A DNA stretch of 64,000 nt from Schistosoma mansoni (lineage: Eukaryota > Platyhelminthes > Trematoda > Strigeidida > Schistosomatidae). Positions 1 to 11,491 of this stretch are shown piece after piece; the stretch's first letter is position 1, and each line of letters starts with the position of its first letter. The notes under the pieces are model-generated. The model was given only the letters and a program-made list of their open reading frames with translations, ran no database searches and was not told the origin of the DNA. The stretch is taken from NCBI RefSeq assembly GCF_000237925.1, contig NC_031498.1:23777738-23841737 (forward strand). Direction: 5' to 3'. The translations under genes were made by a program, and so were the position numbers.

Positions 1-489
1 AATATAAACTTACTAGTATTTTTTCGAATTCAGTACGATGAGCATTTCTTGTGGTGATAATATTTCCTACTTGACCTATTAAAAATAAAGAAAAAAGTAC
101 TTAACATGAAAAGTAGTCCCACTGTGGAGTTAAATAAAGTAACGACTTTGTATGTTTGTAAATTACTAGCTTAAACAGTAAAAAATTTACAACCCAATAA
201 ATATAGTAGTTATGGAAAGAGATCAAAAAACAAAAAAACGGACTTTTACCAAGAGACATTTGTTCTGTCCTTAATTAAATTTTTAAACGCAAGTTTCTAT
301 CTAAACACGTTTGAGATCCGGAGGTGAAAGACCGTTTTGTAAGTAAGTGTTATAAGAATCAGTGAAAATTTTGTTGTCTATCAGTTACGGTGTCTTCATT
401 TGATGTTTATAATAAATGTCATTGTTTTAGTAGCATGCGACTAAATTATGTGAGTAAATGAGAAACATATCGTTTCAACAAATCTGAAA
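1..489. other. anonymous AT-rich stretch
   Basis: No open reading frame of note, no recognisable repeat and no RNA gene seen. Probably intergenic or intronic. Confidence 0.5.
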
Positions 490-994
490 TATCAGAAGGG
501 GGTTTTGTGGAGATTTCAGTAATTTTATATAGTTGAAATCATGAGTCAATTGAAGCTAGACCACCATGGAAAACCTGGAAGCACTGGACGGCCGTTTCGT
601 CCTATTGTGGGACTCCTCAGCAGTGCGCATTCATGATCCCGCCTCGTCAGATTCGAACCCAGGATCTATCAGTCTTGCGCGCGTGCACTTAACCGACAGA
701 CCACTGAGCCGGCATCCAACGATGTTAATGTCTAACCTCAACCAATCCACGAAATTGCGCGACCAACTTCCATTGTACTGAGATAGATACCTGGGTTCGA
801 ATCTCGCGAGCGCGGGTTCGTGGATGCGCATAATAGGACGAAACGGCCGTCCAGTGCTTCCAGGTTGAGGAGTCCCATAATAGAACGAAACGGCCGTCCA
901 GTGCTTCCAGGTTTTTGATAGTGGTCTAGCTTCAACTGACTCATGATCTTAACTATATAAAATTACTAAAATCTCCACAAAACCCCCTTGTGAT
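490..994. repeat. Fam-B element, inverted dimer
   Basis: A minus-oriented Fam-B copy (490 to about 760) is joined head to head to a plus-oriented partial copy (about 785-994). Both outer ends therefore carry the same 3' tail (TCTCCACAAAACCCC... read outward), and the locus is a large imperfect palindrome. The left half has a tRNA-like B box and a complete hammerhead. The right half has a duplicated ribozyme 3' half (two GAAACGGCCGTC blocks about 55 bp apart). No clear target duplication seen. Confidence 0.8.
575..632 (-). ncRNA. Fam-B hammerhead ribozyme, core intact
   Basis: On the minus strand: stem I GCACUG, core CUGAGGA, stem II GUCC with GGAC around a 7-nt loop, core GAAA, short stem III ACGGCCGU, cleavage-site C, then CAGUGC closing stem I. 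All invariant hammerhead residues (C3 U4 G5 A6 G8 A9 / G12 A13 A14 / C17) are present; position 7 is G, which the fold allows. Activity is inferred, not shown. Confidence 0.75.
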
Positions 995-1019
995 AATACA
1001 TCTTAATGCTGATATTACG

Positions 1020-1240
1020 AATTGATCTAAGTTAGATACACATCAATAACCAGGAAGTAATGAATATCTGTTTCGCGCCGGTATGTAACTTTTCATCAGT
1101 TCCTGTCCATGAAATCACCTCAGGGGATCAAACCAATGATCTTCAGTCTTGCGATCGAACACGCAATGTCTCGACCGCTGAGCCGGAATATAACGGTGTA
1201 TATGCCTGACTTAGATCAATTCCCGGTGTTGAGCCATCAT
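1020..1240 (-). repeat. Fam-B2 degenerate SINE copy
   Basis: On the minus strand it shows a GGCTCAG-type A box, a GGTTTGATCCC-type B box, then ACTGATGA and GAAAC remnants of the ribozyme and a TCTAACTTAGATC tail. It faces the plus-strand copy at 1300-1510, making another outward-facing pair. Old and diverged. Confidence 0.5.
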
Positions 1241-1299
1241 TTTACATTTTTATCGGTGATTAACTGCTTGTAAACTTCTAGTGAGGATTTGTGACTATC

Positions 1300-1510
1300 G
1301 TGTGTTGAACTCCAGCCCAGTGATCTAAAAGTTAACCACTCACGTACAAGAACGAAGGTTCAAATTTCGATCCATAGTGGTGGTTGTGAATGCGGATTGT
1401 TAAGGAGTCTCATGCTAGCACAAAACAGCTGTCCAGTGCTCCCAGATTTTGAGTGGATATCTAATTTAGGTCGGTCCTCGATATCAATAACATTAAAAAG
1501 TTTCCACATA
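1300..1510 (+). repeat. Fam-B2 degenerate SINE copy
   Basis: A tRNA-like part (CAGTGATCTAAAAGTTAACC) is followed by a decayed hammerhead region (GAGTCTCATGCTAGCAC, then CTGTCCAGTGCTCCCAG). Recognisable only by alignment to better copies such as 18657-19016. Confidence 0.5.
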
Positions 1511-1564
1511 TCTCTATAGTCATAGGATTTTGACATATAAACAAAAGCTTATTAATACTATGTT

Positions 1565-1975
1565 ACGAAATGCATCATTCAAAAGATACAGGTGTTTATT
1601 AACAGTTGTCTACGCAAAATACTTTGTATCCGTCGGCCAGACACTATCAGCAACATTATACTATGGGAGAGAACCAACCAGAATTTAGTGGAGCAAGAAA
1701 TCATGATGAAGCGCTGGAAGTGGATACGACACACATTGAAGAAATCACTCAACTACATCACAAGACAAGCCCTCACATGGAATCCTGAAGGCCAAAGGAA
1801 AAGGGGAAGACCGAAGAACACATTACGCCGAGAAATGGAGACAGACATGAGAAGAATGAACAAAAATTGGATAGAACTAGAAAGGAAGGCCAAGGACAGA
1901 GTAGGTTTGAGAATGTTGGTCGGCGGCCTATGCTCCACTGGGAGTAACAGGCGTAAGTAAGTAAGTATTATTACT
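1565..1975 (+). mobile_element. RTE-type LINE, 5'-truncated 3' end
   Basis: The sequence encodes the C-terminal tail of an RTE-type reverse transcriptase: [41 protein letters not shown] and VGGLCS are conserved in RTE-type LINEs. It ends in a short (TAAG)n tail and is imperfectly duplicated at the flanks (TACTATGT at about 1555 and 1973), consistent with target-primed insertion of a truncated copy. The segment carries no catalytic FADD motif, only the part downstream of it. No intact element is present. Confidence 0.8.
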
Positions 1976-2454
1976 ATGTGGTATTAATAAATGAACAACG
2001 AATTCTGATCAGTCATAAAAAGTAATTAACATGAGATAAATTGTTACGTAACATCTTACATTGCATGTGTCCTCTTTAAAACATACAATAATAAAATAAT
2101 TAAAATATCGACCTTCTAGTTTACACATAAATCATATGAAAACTCTACTCTCTAAAGATCCTAGCTGATTACCTTAGTTGATTTAACAGTGATAATAAGA
2201 ATTGGACTTAAGGTAATAGTTATCTAACCAGTTATTCAAAGTACCCAAACACTGTTTTTGGACTGACTGTAAGATCAGGAAAGTTAAACTTTACTGAATC
2301 TATCTATAAATTAAAGTCAGAAAGTCTACATAATAATGAAAGTACAAACATAAAGATGCATTTAATACTGTTTATCAGTACACACCAATAGAAACAAGTG
2401 TTAAGGGCTCATTATTTTAGTAATCCAAATAATGGTTTAAATTATTTTTCTAGT
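1976..2454. other. anonymous AT-rich stretch
   Basis: No gene, repeat or RNA recognised. Confidence 0.45.
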
Positions 2455-2580
2455 TAGCGTTTTTTTAGCAAGTTAATTTTTTACGGGATGAGGTCACTAA
2501 CCCCATTCCCAACCCTCCTCCTTTATCCGGGCTTGGGACCGACAGTAGCCCTCGGAGGGTCTACAAACGGAGTTGGTTTA
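2455..2580 (+). repeat. short dispersed repeat (two copies in window)
   Basis: A block beginning AGCGTTTTTTTAGC, passing through GGTCACTAACCCCAT and ending in a GGAG-rich stretch recurs at about 36006-36130. Probably a fragment of a larger retroelement. Family not identified. Confidence 0.55.
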
Positions 2581-3030
2581 AATTATATTTGGTTTATAAT
2601 TTTGAATATTGTAAAAGAGAATTTAATCTATTAAGACTTAATCCCATTCGACTAACTTTATAGTGAATATCCCAAAACGAATAACATCACACTAATAAGA
2701 AAAACCCCTTCCAGTCCAAAGAATTTCAACTAATTTCGAATATGTAATGAAGTATTTCAAGTAAAAAAGATATGACATTAAATCTTTGGTAAGAATGAAC
2801 AATTTTCAGATAAAGTGACAAATATGTAAATTTCTTTTCTTAATTAAAACCTGTAATCTCCTTGGAAAACAGTTAGATATTTCAATATGTATGAAGATTA
2901 TATCTGTCAATGTATCTTTACAAGAAAAATAAATCATCTTAAAGAAAAAAATTACGTGAAGTTCTTTTTAAATCCCTTCCATACTTCAAAAAAAAGAATA
3001 GTTTTATCTAACTAACTTGATAATTATATG
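2581..3030. other. anonymous AT-rich stretch
   Basis: Nothing recognisable apart from poly-A and poly-T tracts. Confidence 0.4.
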
Positions 3031-3040
3031 GGAATACATT

Positions 3041-3060
3041 TTTATTATTATTATTATTAA

Positions 3061-3104
<44 letters not shown>

Positions 3105-3200
3105 ATAGTAGTAGTAGTAGTAGGAGGAGGAGGAGGAGGAGGAGATTAGTAGTAGTGTTAGTAGTAGTAGTAGTAGTAATAATAATAATAATAATAATAG
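3041..3200. repeat. compound trinucleotide microsatellite
   Basis: Successive blocks of (TTA)n, (AGT)n interrupted once, (AGG)n, (AGT)n and (AAT)n. The Ser/Arg/Val-run reading frames across it are artefacts of the repeat. Confidence 0.95.
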
Positions 3201-3497
3201 TGATAAAATTACTATCTTGTAATGACTTTAAGTATAAATAAAAAAACATATAATCAGTTGCTGAATATTAAACATGTATTTCTCTCATATGTCTTTTGAT
3301 ATCTTATTACATTGTAAAGTTGTGGAATTTATTTGGAAAATTCATTGTCTATATGTGTCAGTTTCATAATTTGTACACCTTTTTACGTATTGTAAGGTAT
3401 AGGAATCATTAAAACAATGATAAGAATGGATAGTCTTACAAAAGATGTACTATTAATGAAAAGAAATATAAATAGAAAGTGATAAGTTCACTTAGTA

Positions 3498-3815
3498 TTG
3501 TTTATATGAATCTTCTCATTGATGTTTTCGGACTGCAACTGATCAGTCTCTAATTGACATATGTGCATATTGTGCGGATTACCTCGATATTGCCTTATTT
3601 CACAAACATTATAAGCAAAGATGGATAGTGGCTAGCAGTGGAATACACGACGCGTGTTTTGTCCTATTTAGGATTCGTCAGCTAGATGTACCTGCATCTC
3701 AGAGTTGATGTTCACTCTGGGACTTGAACCCAGTACCATTCGTTTCAAACACCATCGCGTTATCCATTTAGCTATTGAGTCTTGATAGCCACTTGCTTGT
3801 GCAATGGGGTGATAA
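3498..3815 (-). repeat. Fam-A (Smα-like) hammerhead SINE
   Basis: Read on the minus strand: A box TAGCTAAATGG, B box GGTTCAAGTCCC, a hammerhead region, the GCTAGCCACTATCC block, and a tail ending near the CAATGAGAAGATTCAT motif. The CUGACGA core half is intact (3675-3681), but the second core block reads AAAAC instead of GAAAC, so self-cleavage is doubtful. Matches the architecture of the schistosome Smα family. Confidence 0.85.
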
Positions 3816-4062
3816 GATTAATCTTTAGAGGATTGAGTAAAATTAATTATAACCTAGAGGGAACTGTCATTCAAGTGAAAGCAGGATTGTTTAGATATTA
3901 ATAATGAATAATAAATTACCATAATTAGAAAAATGACAATACCTTCTCCTGAGACATTATAAACTTGTATAAGATACATAGTCAATTTTGTATGGTTCTC
4001 AACGTATCTCTAATATCAATCAGTTGAGTTAGCTAATTTTATGTACTTATTAAACAATAATG

Positions 4063-4495
4063 TATAGTGTCGGTTGTTATGTTAAACGCGTATACCTTAT
4101 TCTAGCTGATGGACAAGCCAATTTACCTATCCATCATGAGTCTCGTTTTGACTTTGTTAGTTATTCACTTATTAATGCCGACTATTTTGTATATGAGCGT
4201 AATTGTGTGTGTACACTTTTTATCTTATTCATCACATGTCTGTAACTAATTCTTGTCTGACTATAAATATTGATTAACGCTCGATTAAAGCGAGTTGGCT
4301 TATCCTCCATCTCCAACGCGTGTCATTTATGCTTCGCTTGCTGATATCTGCTTATGTGCTTATAACTTTCTGACCTGCGTCATTTGTCAATAAAACCGTA
4401 GTTGCCGCTTCTCTTTGCTTTCTGATTTTATGCACCGTTAAGATTAATATTATGACGGTTATCAAGGTGAACGATTAGCGAAGCACGGCACTACA
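4063..4495 (-). mobile_element. LTR3 solo LTR-like element
   Basis: A 433-bp repeat with TGTAGTG...CACTATA ends flanked by a 4-bp target duplication AATG. The same family recurs at 36134-36563 and 45604-46038. TG...CA-type ends, length and 4-bp duplications suggest a solo LTR of a Ty3/gypsy-like retrotransposon. A MITE with short terminal inverted repeats remains possible. Moderately old. Confidence 0.6.
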
Positions 4496-4639
4496 AATGC
4501 TTTTAAGTAATATATATACAGTTATAACATACAATAAAGCAAAAAATAAAAAGGTTTATTGACAAATTGAAAATAAAACAACCACATCACTGAAGTTTTT
4601 TTACTGTACAGGTGAATGTTTTGATATTGTTAAGTCCTT

Positions 4640-4860
4640 TAAATTAGATGAACTAACTGTAGAACTTCTATTGTCGTTATCAACAGCATCCTCAGCGCTT
4701 GCTTCATGTACAACAAATAGGTCAGTGATATCATATAAAAGTATTAAATTAAGAAATCAAGGTTCTAATCCAAAAAACAATCATCAATTCCTTCAAGATT
4801 ACAGTTACACCTTGCTGATGAGTTTCAGTTAACATTACTAACGAGAAAACAGTTATACCT
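4640..4860. repeat. possible degraded Fam-C copy
   Basis: CAAGATTACAGTTACACC followed by TTGCTGATGAG (near 4785-4830) matches the 5' half of the Fam-C ribozyme region at 15.72-15.75 kb. The second half is not recognisable. Confidence 0.35.
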
Positions 4861-4975
4861 GGAATAAATAATCTGCTTAATGTTGACTTATTATTCTGTA
4901 ATAAAATACATCTTCAAATATTGATTTTCATAATATACTCTAACCTAATCATTTTATTATGGTAATAATAATTTA

Positions 4976-5372
4976 TTTATTTATTTAAACACATACATAT
5001 TGGTACAAAAGGGCACCAGATACATATGAGCCACACAAAATATTGAGAATAGGAGAAGAAAGGGGGAAGATACGTATACATAAGGAAGAAAAAAGGATGA
5101 AAAAGTAAAGAGAAGAGTAATAATGGAGGGAACTGAAATGTACAACCAGAAGGACTCTCTCAATTAAGAAAGTTATAATCACTCTTTATGAAGAAAGTAA
5201 AAAAATGTTACAGCAGGATTGCCACTGGCTTCTATTCTGAGCCATATCTGACAACGTCTATAGCCGCTGTGTTGCACCATCTCTCGGACCCCGGCCAGGG
5301 AGTCTTGAAGGACCAACAGAAACTAGCACTTTGCAGCTTTGTTTCATACCACGACACCATGTCATACACTGA
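4976..5372 (-). repeat. retroposon 3' region with (AAAT)n tail
   Basis: On the minus strand the segment ends GTGTGGCTCATATG...GTGTTTAAATAAATAAAT, the same 3' end as Fam-E. Its upstream part (5210-5370) shares GATATGGCTCAGAAT with the retroposon at 62175-62640. Reads as the non-coding 3' end of a LINE or a SINE that borrowed it; the autonomous partner is not identified. Confidence 0.6.
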
Positions 5373-5374
5373 CC

Positions 5375-5378
<4 letters not shown>

Positions 5379-5417
<39 letters not shown>
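5379..5417. repeat. (TAA)n microsatellite
   Basis: About 13 TAA units. Confidence 0.9.
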
Positions 5418-5419
5418 GT

Positions 5420-5928
5420 AATAGTCTCTTTATTCAGTATTACATGTGACGTATAATATGAAATCTTTAGCATTAAAAAACTTATTTCGTATACCTATTC
5501 TATATTTACTAAACATCTTTTTTCTTCCATTTAATTGTGTGTAGTTAACTTCTTCTAAACTAAATTTATCATTAGAATTGAATGGAGAGAGAAATTATCC
5601 AAGACAAGTGATCAGTTAAACAGAAATTGTAACAAAAGTTATTTCACTACTCAGTATTACATAAGGTAACATAATGAACATTTTCTTTTTTTTCTTTGAA
5701 GATATACAATGGATTATGGCAAAAAAAGTACCAAAAAGTAACCATAGCCCTTTTTAATGATAATAATTATTAATAACAGATTATGTGATGCCCATACACA
5801 TACACACACACACACTCGTGTACATATTTGTTTCTTTGTACCTCACTTGAATCAACTGTAACCAATTCGCCATTAAGTATTGATCTTTGTATCTATCATT
5901 AGTAGTATAAGATGTTATTTAAATTTAC
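5420..5928. other. anonymous AT-rich stretch
   Basis: No gene seen. A short (CA)n run lies near 5797-5815. Confidence 0.4.
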
Positions 5929-6085
5929 ATGGAATTGTTTTGTTTGAATCTTCCCATTGATGTTTTTAGGACTACAACTGGTCAGTCTCTAATTGGCATA
6001 TGTGCATACTGTGTGTATTGCCTCGATATAGCCTTAATTCACAAGTATTGTAAGCAAAGATGGATAGTGGCTAGCAGTGGATCAT
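5929..6085 (-). repeat. Fam-A partial copy (3' part)
   Basis: Only the part downstream of the ribozyme is present: from CCACTGCTAGCCACTATCC through the tail with CAATGGGAAGATTC. The tRNA-like region and hammerhead are absent. Confidence 0.8.
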
Positions 6086-6089
6086 TATG

Positions 6090-6580
6090 TAAACTACCAA
6101 ACAACTTTTTGAAATTCTTTTTTTTACAGCTTGGTAACATGTGTTACTCTAGATGTCATATTAATTCTTTACATTTACATATACATACGTGTTTAATATA
6201 CAAAGTATTGTGAATGGACTATATGGATACATTGATAATTTACTATATACATTTGGATTGAAATTAACATCTTGAATAGATCAGATCTAAAATTCGTTTT
6301 GTTATATCATTTCTAATTTGACTTTTTTAAGTCATGGATTAAGCACTTATAATAATAGGGTATTCAGCTTATTTTAAGCTTCACCTTTAAAAACAAATAA
6401 ATGTTATCGCATAATTATATGGTTTCATTTTTGTTTCAAGAATGTCATATTAAATAAAGGTATGTATTGTCCTATGCAACTAAATTTATTTTGTCTGTTT
6501 CTTCTTATTGGTTTTTTTTTCTGAAGGCAAATTATCCGTTTTGATATTTTACTTCCTATGTGAACTTAATGATATAGTGT
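6090..6580. other. anonymous AT-rich stretch
   Basis: Nothing recognisable. Confidence 0.4.
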
Positions 6581-6582
6581 GC

Positions 6583-7097
6583 TTTACCCCCAAATGCCCT
6601 GGTACGACCGAGAGTTGGGAGAGTCCGCCCTACCTCTCGAAATGCTCTCATATGGCCACGCGTATATAACCTCTGACAGGGAAGTCCTACTCACTGCATT
6701 CTCGTAGTAGGAGTGTTGTTTACGAAAAGCGGACGTCCAGCGCTTTAACCGGGTTGGTGGACACGGCGCGTCCAACTAGGGGAGTTGGAAAACCCTGATT
6801 CCGAACTAGTGGTGCACAAGGGCTCCAGTATCGTGAGGGAACAAATGGCGTATGAATCAATCGTTGGTCACTGGCTACCATGGGACTGCATCTTCTCATG
6901 ATGCTCCCCTGCCTTGTAGATCAGACCTTTAGGTTAAATGCACCGGGTATGGGCCCCTAAGAAAACCACCTGCTTCAATTCGGGCACCCGAGGAGTATCA
7001 CAGCCCTTACACAAATCAAATGAGATTTGTGTGGCGCATATGTATTTGGTGCCCTTTTTTACCAATATTTATGTGTTCAAATAAATAAATAAATAAA
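6583..7097 (+). repeat. Fam-E retroposon with (AAAT)n tail
   Basis: Starts at CCCCCAAATGCCCTGG and contains the conserved blocks GTTGGTGGACACG, GGAGTTGGAAAACCCTGATT, GACCTTTAGGT and AATGAGATTTGTGTGG. It ends in GTGTTCAAATAAATAAATAA. Other copies lie at 26388-26882, 33499-34040 and 63745-64000. The 100-aa frames across it are spurious. The 3' microsatellite tail points to LINE-mediated retroposition. Confidence 0.8.
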
Positions 7098-7397
7098 CCT
7101 TTAACTGATCCGTATTTCATTAACAGTAAAAATGAAATTATCATCTATCAACCGATAGTAACATGTCAATATGTTAATGAACTGCTTAAATGTATCTTTC
7201 ACTTTGTATAAAATATGTACCAGTCAATATTCATAAGTCATATATATGTTCAAACACAATAAATTGTTAACATGTTATTGTTTTTAGCATAAACTAAGGA
7301 ACATCTAATCATATTTTTTGAATCTAATTCAATGTATAAATAGTATATTTATTAATGATTCATTACCTTGTTGAAGAGGATTTTATAGATAAGAACT
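7098..7397. other. anonymous AT-rich stretch
   Basis: Nothing recognisable. Confidence 0.4.
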
Positions 7398-7573
7398 TTG
7401 ATGGAATTTCATTCTCTGAGCTGGATGGTTTGGTTGTGGAGCTTTCATCATTCTTCTGAACGACATCATCAGCACAACCTTTAACCCGAAGTTTGTACTA
7501 ATGATGTCGTTCAGAAGAATGATTACAGCTCCACGACCAAACCATCCAGCTCAGAGAACAAAACTTCATCAAA
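7398..7573. repeat. Fam-D hairpin repeat (inverted arms about 72 bp)
   Basis: Arms 7398-7469 and 7501-7573 are reverse complements with few mismatches, separated by about 31 bp. One arm recurs alone at 12826-12900. The left arm plus spacer, read on the minus strand, folds into a minimal hammerhead (7432-7479). Confidence 0.85.
7432..7479 (-). ncRNA. minimal hammerhead ribozyme (Fam-D)
   Basis: Minus strand: stem I GGUUGUG, core CUGAUGA, one extra U, stem II GUCGUUC with loop AGAA and GAAUGAU (7 bp, two G-U pairs), core GAAA, a 2-bp stem III (AG/CU, no loop), cleavage-site C, then CACAACC, a perfect 7-bp partner of stem I. The loopless stem III resembles ribozymes described in Penelope-like elements. 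The extra U between A9 and stem II is unusual. Activity is inferred. Confidence 0.65.
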
Positions 7574-7579
7574 ATCATC

Positions 7580-8370
7580 CACCTGAGCTATAAATCTTAT
7601 TAGCCTAAATAGAAACATTCTGCCAACTACAACGCATTCAATAGAATAAAGTTTATTGAAATAAATCAGAGATAAGAAACTAATTTTTTTGTGCAACAAC
7701 ATTTATAATCTACTGATTTATAATCGTTTTTGATGTATCAAGGAAAACAAGGCTATATTTTTTTCTAGGCGATAAATTTGACTAAACTCAAAGCAGTGAA
7801 TGAGAGGGAATAACACCATGTTATTTTATATTCTGTATAGAATGATGTTCATTTCATCCTTTGTGAAACTTTTCACATGACTACAATTAGTCTAAAAGTA
7901 ACGAAAAACTTGTTAGGAATTGGAGAAATGAGAAGCCATTTAGATGTTTAGAATACTTATCAAAAATGGGTTACAGATAAGTCTAGCTTATAAGGGCGAG
8001 ACTATAATTTATAAACGAACCAGTCAGGTTTGCGATAAATGGTCTTGAATTTTGGTGCGAAACTAATTCATTCACTTGGCTAAATAAAGTTTTGGCATTA
8101 TAGCTGATGTCAGTCCGAGATGAAAACATTAAATCTAATTCCTAACCCTAACCATCAAACGTAAATATTAATTCTATTAATCACTTACACTTGTTTGTAA
8201 CCTTCATTTAGCCGTATTATGTAAATGGACATTCTCAAGATCTTTTTAGCGTCACTCAAAGGTCGTCCATAAATTATAGTCTCATCTTTATAATTCCTAA
8301 AATAGAACGAATCACTGTCCAAAATATAACCCTTTCTAGTACGAACCTAAACTTTAGCAATATAATTTAA
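7580..8370. other. anonymous AT-rich stretch
   Basis: No gene or known repeat recognised. Confidence 0.4.
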
Positions 8371-8374
8371 CAAA

Positions 8375-8510
8375 TGCGTACTGTTGAGGAGTCCCATACT
8401 AGGGCGAAACGGCTGTTCAGTGCTTCTAGGTTTTCCATAGTGGTCTAGTTTAGATCGACTCGTGAATTCAACTGTTAAAATATTACAATCTCTACAAATC
8501 CTCATACTAA
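8375..8510 (+). repeat. Fam-B 3' fragment
   Basis: Contains the ribozyme region with first core UUGAGGA (C3 to U change) and second core GAAAC, then the GGTCTAG tail. The tRNA-like part is missing. Confidence 0.75.
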
Positions 8511-8564
8511 TAAACAACTATATATTGAAATACTTCGATGAAAACAGAAGGGGTTCATATTAAG

Positions 8565-8979
8565 TGTTGGGGATGTTAAATCCCCAGAACGTACTTGGTA
8601 AATGGCCTAATTTTGTAATTTTATTTTGAAAATTTGAATTTCCTTGTTTTCGCGCCAAAAGTGCTCTTTTCACTTTCGAGTCGTATTTCCCACTTATAAA
8701 ATATCTTAAACGCTATTGGTCAGTTGTATCTTTTAGTGTGCTATTTTGTAATTCTGCCCAAGGAAAATTTATTGGTGTATATGTACGTTTGGTTTTTTCC
8801 CCTTATGATTGCTGTGCTTCTGGCTGCTACGGAATATATTTTCCCCGCTTCCAACTTGGACTTCTTACTCTAGTTAGCTTGGGTCTGGGACGCGTCAGAA
8901 TAGCTAGCTTATCGATCTCTAGTCACAAGTCTTTGTTCCGTTCGCTGACTAGTGAATTCGAAACGCTTCAGATATAACA
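8565..8979 (+). mobile_element. LTR2 solo LTR
   Basis: A 415-bp repeat beginning TGTTGGGGATG and ending GATATAACA, with flanks TTAAG and TTAGG (a 5-bp target duplication with one later change). Related copies at 16523-16936 and 20145-20533. No internal coding region is attached, so this is a solo LTR of a retrotransposon making 5-bp duplications (BEL/Pao or Ty3/gypsy). Fossil of moderate age. Confidence 0.75.
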
Positions 8980-8984
8980 TTAGG

Positions 8985-10510
8985 TTAAAAGTTATTTATT
9001 TCAGTAAATACATTCTATATTATTAGCTTTACTAAATTTTGACTCTCGAAAAAAAAATTTACCAAAGAAAACAGCCATGTGAAAGTCAATTAGAAACTAT
9101 GTATAATTAAATTTTGTCCAATGGAATCTGGGAAAAGAAATGACAGTATGAAATCAGTTTTATACAATATCTTTCGTTAGTTTGCATAAACGTAAACTTT
9201 TATGAAGTCCGTGAATATTCAATTTAACGAACCACATGCACGATATCTTTTCTTGCACCATCTACCTACTTTCTATACTTTAAGATGTTATAGTTACACG
9301 TTTTATTCATGTAAAATAAACCTAGAATCGGGGTAATAATTATTAGACATTAGTGATGTGTAATTCCCAGTACCTTTTGTTAAGTTGCTTAATGACTACT
9401 AAAAAGGGCAATGGTAATATAATTGACAGTCTTATTGTCCAACTTTTTCTTGATTTTCTAGGAAATAAGAGATTTATGGAGTTTTAGGTTAAATAAGCGA
9501 AACGTTAGATTCACAGAAAACGATTGTATTCAATTCCTAACCTTGTTTCATATTCATCAAACGTTTAACCAACAAAATGTTTGTTCAAACCGATTGTATC
9601 ACAAGTTTATATGAAAAGGCGGGAGTCATTGCTTGACTGAACTTATCTATCTAGGTCATAAATCTTTTTCATAATTTGTGGACGTATTATCCAGTATTTT
9701 GTTTATCAAAACATGATGTAAACAGAGAAACAAAGATACCGTAACTTTAGAATTCACACCGTATAATGATAGAAATCTAGTCAATAGAACTCAGTCAAAA
9801 CAAAAGATCTATCCAACGTGATAATGGTTGTATTTAGTGGTCATTTGGTGTAAATATCTCAGTCCTACAGTAGGGTGATCGGGAACAAAGTAATTCATTA
9901 TTAATGTATCTGTCTGTAAAGCTGGGTGATCCCGGTTAGAGTCTTATCAGAAGTACTAACTACATCAAGATTACTAATATTGTATAGGACGAGTGCTAAC
10001 TACCATATAACCTATGTTCACAAGATCCTGTAGATCGCCTCCAAACCATCGAACGTTAAACATACAGTCCCAAAAATCTAATCACAGACTAGTCACTGTG
10101 TTCATTTAATCAGATCACCTTTGATGATTACTGATTGTTAATCGCATGAAGTAATGATATAAATAACAGTTGTGGTTTGTATATTTAACATTTAAGCTAT
10201 TAAGTTTCGAGGAAAGATAAGGACATTAATAAAAAGTAGCAATTTATAAGTAAATTGACGAGAAAATCATTTACGATCAATAGAATACACTTTTTGTTCA
10301 ACCAGGGTACTGGATTTATCATAGACCACTTTTGGATAATGATTTATTTGTAACCATGTGAAAAACTATTTTTTCTTTATGTGGACGCGGCATTGAAAAA
10401 TATCATAAAATGATCAACATTTTTATATCAACTAAATGTCTTATCCAAGTTTTCGGTAAAACGAATCATATTATGATTAGTTGGATCTACATTGTCTAAT
10501 AATCTAATCA
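8985..10510. other. anonymous AT-rich stretch
   Basis: About 1.5 kb without a recognisable gene, repeat or RNA. Confidence 0.4.
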
Positions 10511-10515
10511 GATAC

Positions 10516-11034
10516 TGTTATATCCCGTGGAGAATTATGAATGGTAACTTTGAGGACTATTTATGGACCAATGTGATATGTATATTTCCTATTGTATAAT
10601 TGTTAAGTAACTAAACTATTCATATTCATGTTCCTTTTATTATAAGCTTTAATTTGGCCTATAGACTATTATTATACGATTTACCATTCTTGAGTTATCC
10701 CTAGTCCATTAATTACTGTTCCCCCTATTCACAGCCACATTTGGCTAAATCTTGTACAAATGTTAATTTCTATTTTATGGTGCGATGTGGTCTGTCTGTT
10801 TGGTATATAAACTCAGTATGTTTGAGAATAATGATTCATATTGCAGAGGCTGTTATTGGTGTTCTGAACTTAACTGGCTGGGCTAGGCGGATAGCAGGAC
10901 CGATAAGTGCTCTAGACTGCTCGCACGGGTTTTGTGTATCATTGCTCCGATCGATAATTCGCTCCTCTCTGATTTGCGGGGATCAGCACGTTCATCTATC
11001 AAACAGGACACGCACGCACTCAATCGATATAACA
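10516..11034 (+). mobile_element. LTR1 solo LTR
   Basis: A 519-bp repeat with TGTTATATC...GATATAACA ends, flanked by an exact 5-bp target duplication GATAC (10511-10515 and 11035-11039). Copies at 58346-58842 (minus) and 59135-59648. A solo LTR; the reading frame inside it is spurious. Exact duplication suggests modest age. Confidence 0.8.
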
Positions 11035-11039
11035 GATAC

Positions 11040-11478
11040 AATCATAACAATTTGTAAAATGTTTCCCTTTATCTTTCAAAGTTTACAGTCTTGTTTCAAG
11101 CTTCACAACATTCTAAAGCAATAATGAAAGCTATTTTATTCATTGTTTAGATACTGGACAATAATTTCAAGATGAAGTCATATGTACTGTGAACATGATA
11201 GCTAACGAGTTTGTCGACAGAAAATACTAGGTCTTTTAAGAGAAGTAATAGTTATTATTCCATTTTTTGTGACAAATATCTCCTACTAAACAAAACCAAT
11301 GAGTATTCAAAGTCAGTCAGTTAGATACACCGTTCTATGTTAATAAATACGCCAACCAAGAAGCCTAGCAGTCGGGAGATTAGTAAAGTTTAGTTTGTAT
11401 CTCTTCAGATAACATGAAGTACTAACTTCCTGATGACTAGTGATAGATATAAAACCATGAGGTGAAATATTTTCAAGT
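11040..11478. other. anonymous AT-rich stretch
   Basis: Nothing recognisable. Confidence 0.4.
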
Positions 11479-11491
11479 ATAGTTTTCAAGT

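Noticed and set aside
3004-3249. Leu-, Ser- and Arg-run reading frames
   Set aside because: Produced by the trinucleotide microsatellite on both strands.
10741-11124. 127-residue open reading frame
   Set aside because: It runs out of LTR1 into unrelated flank, so it cannot be a conserved gene.
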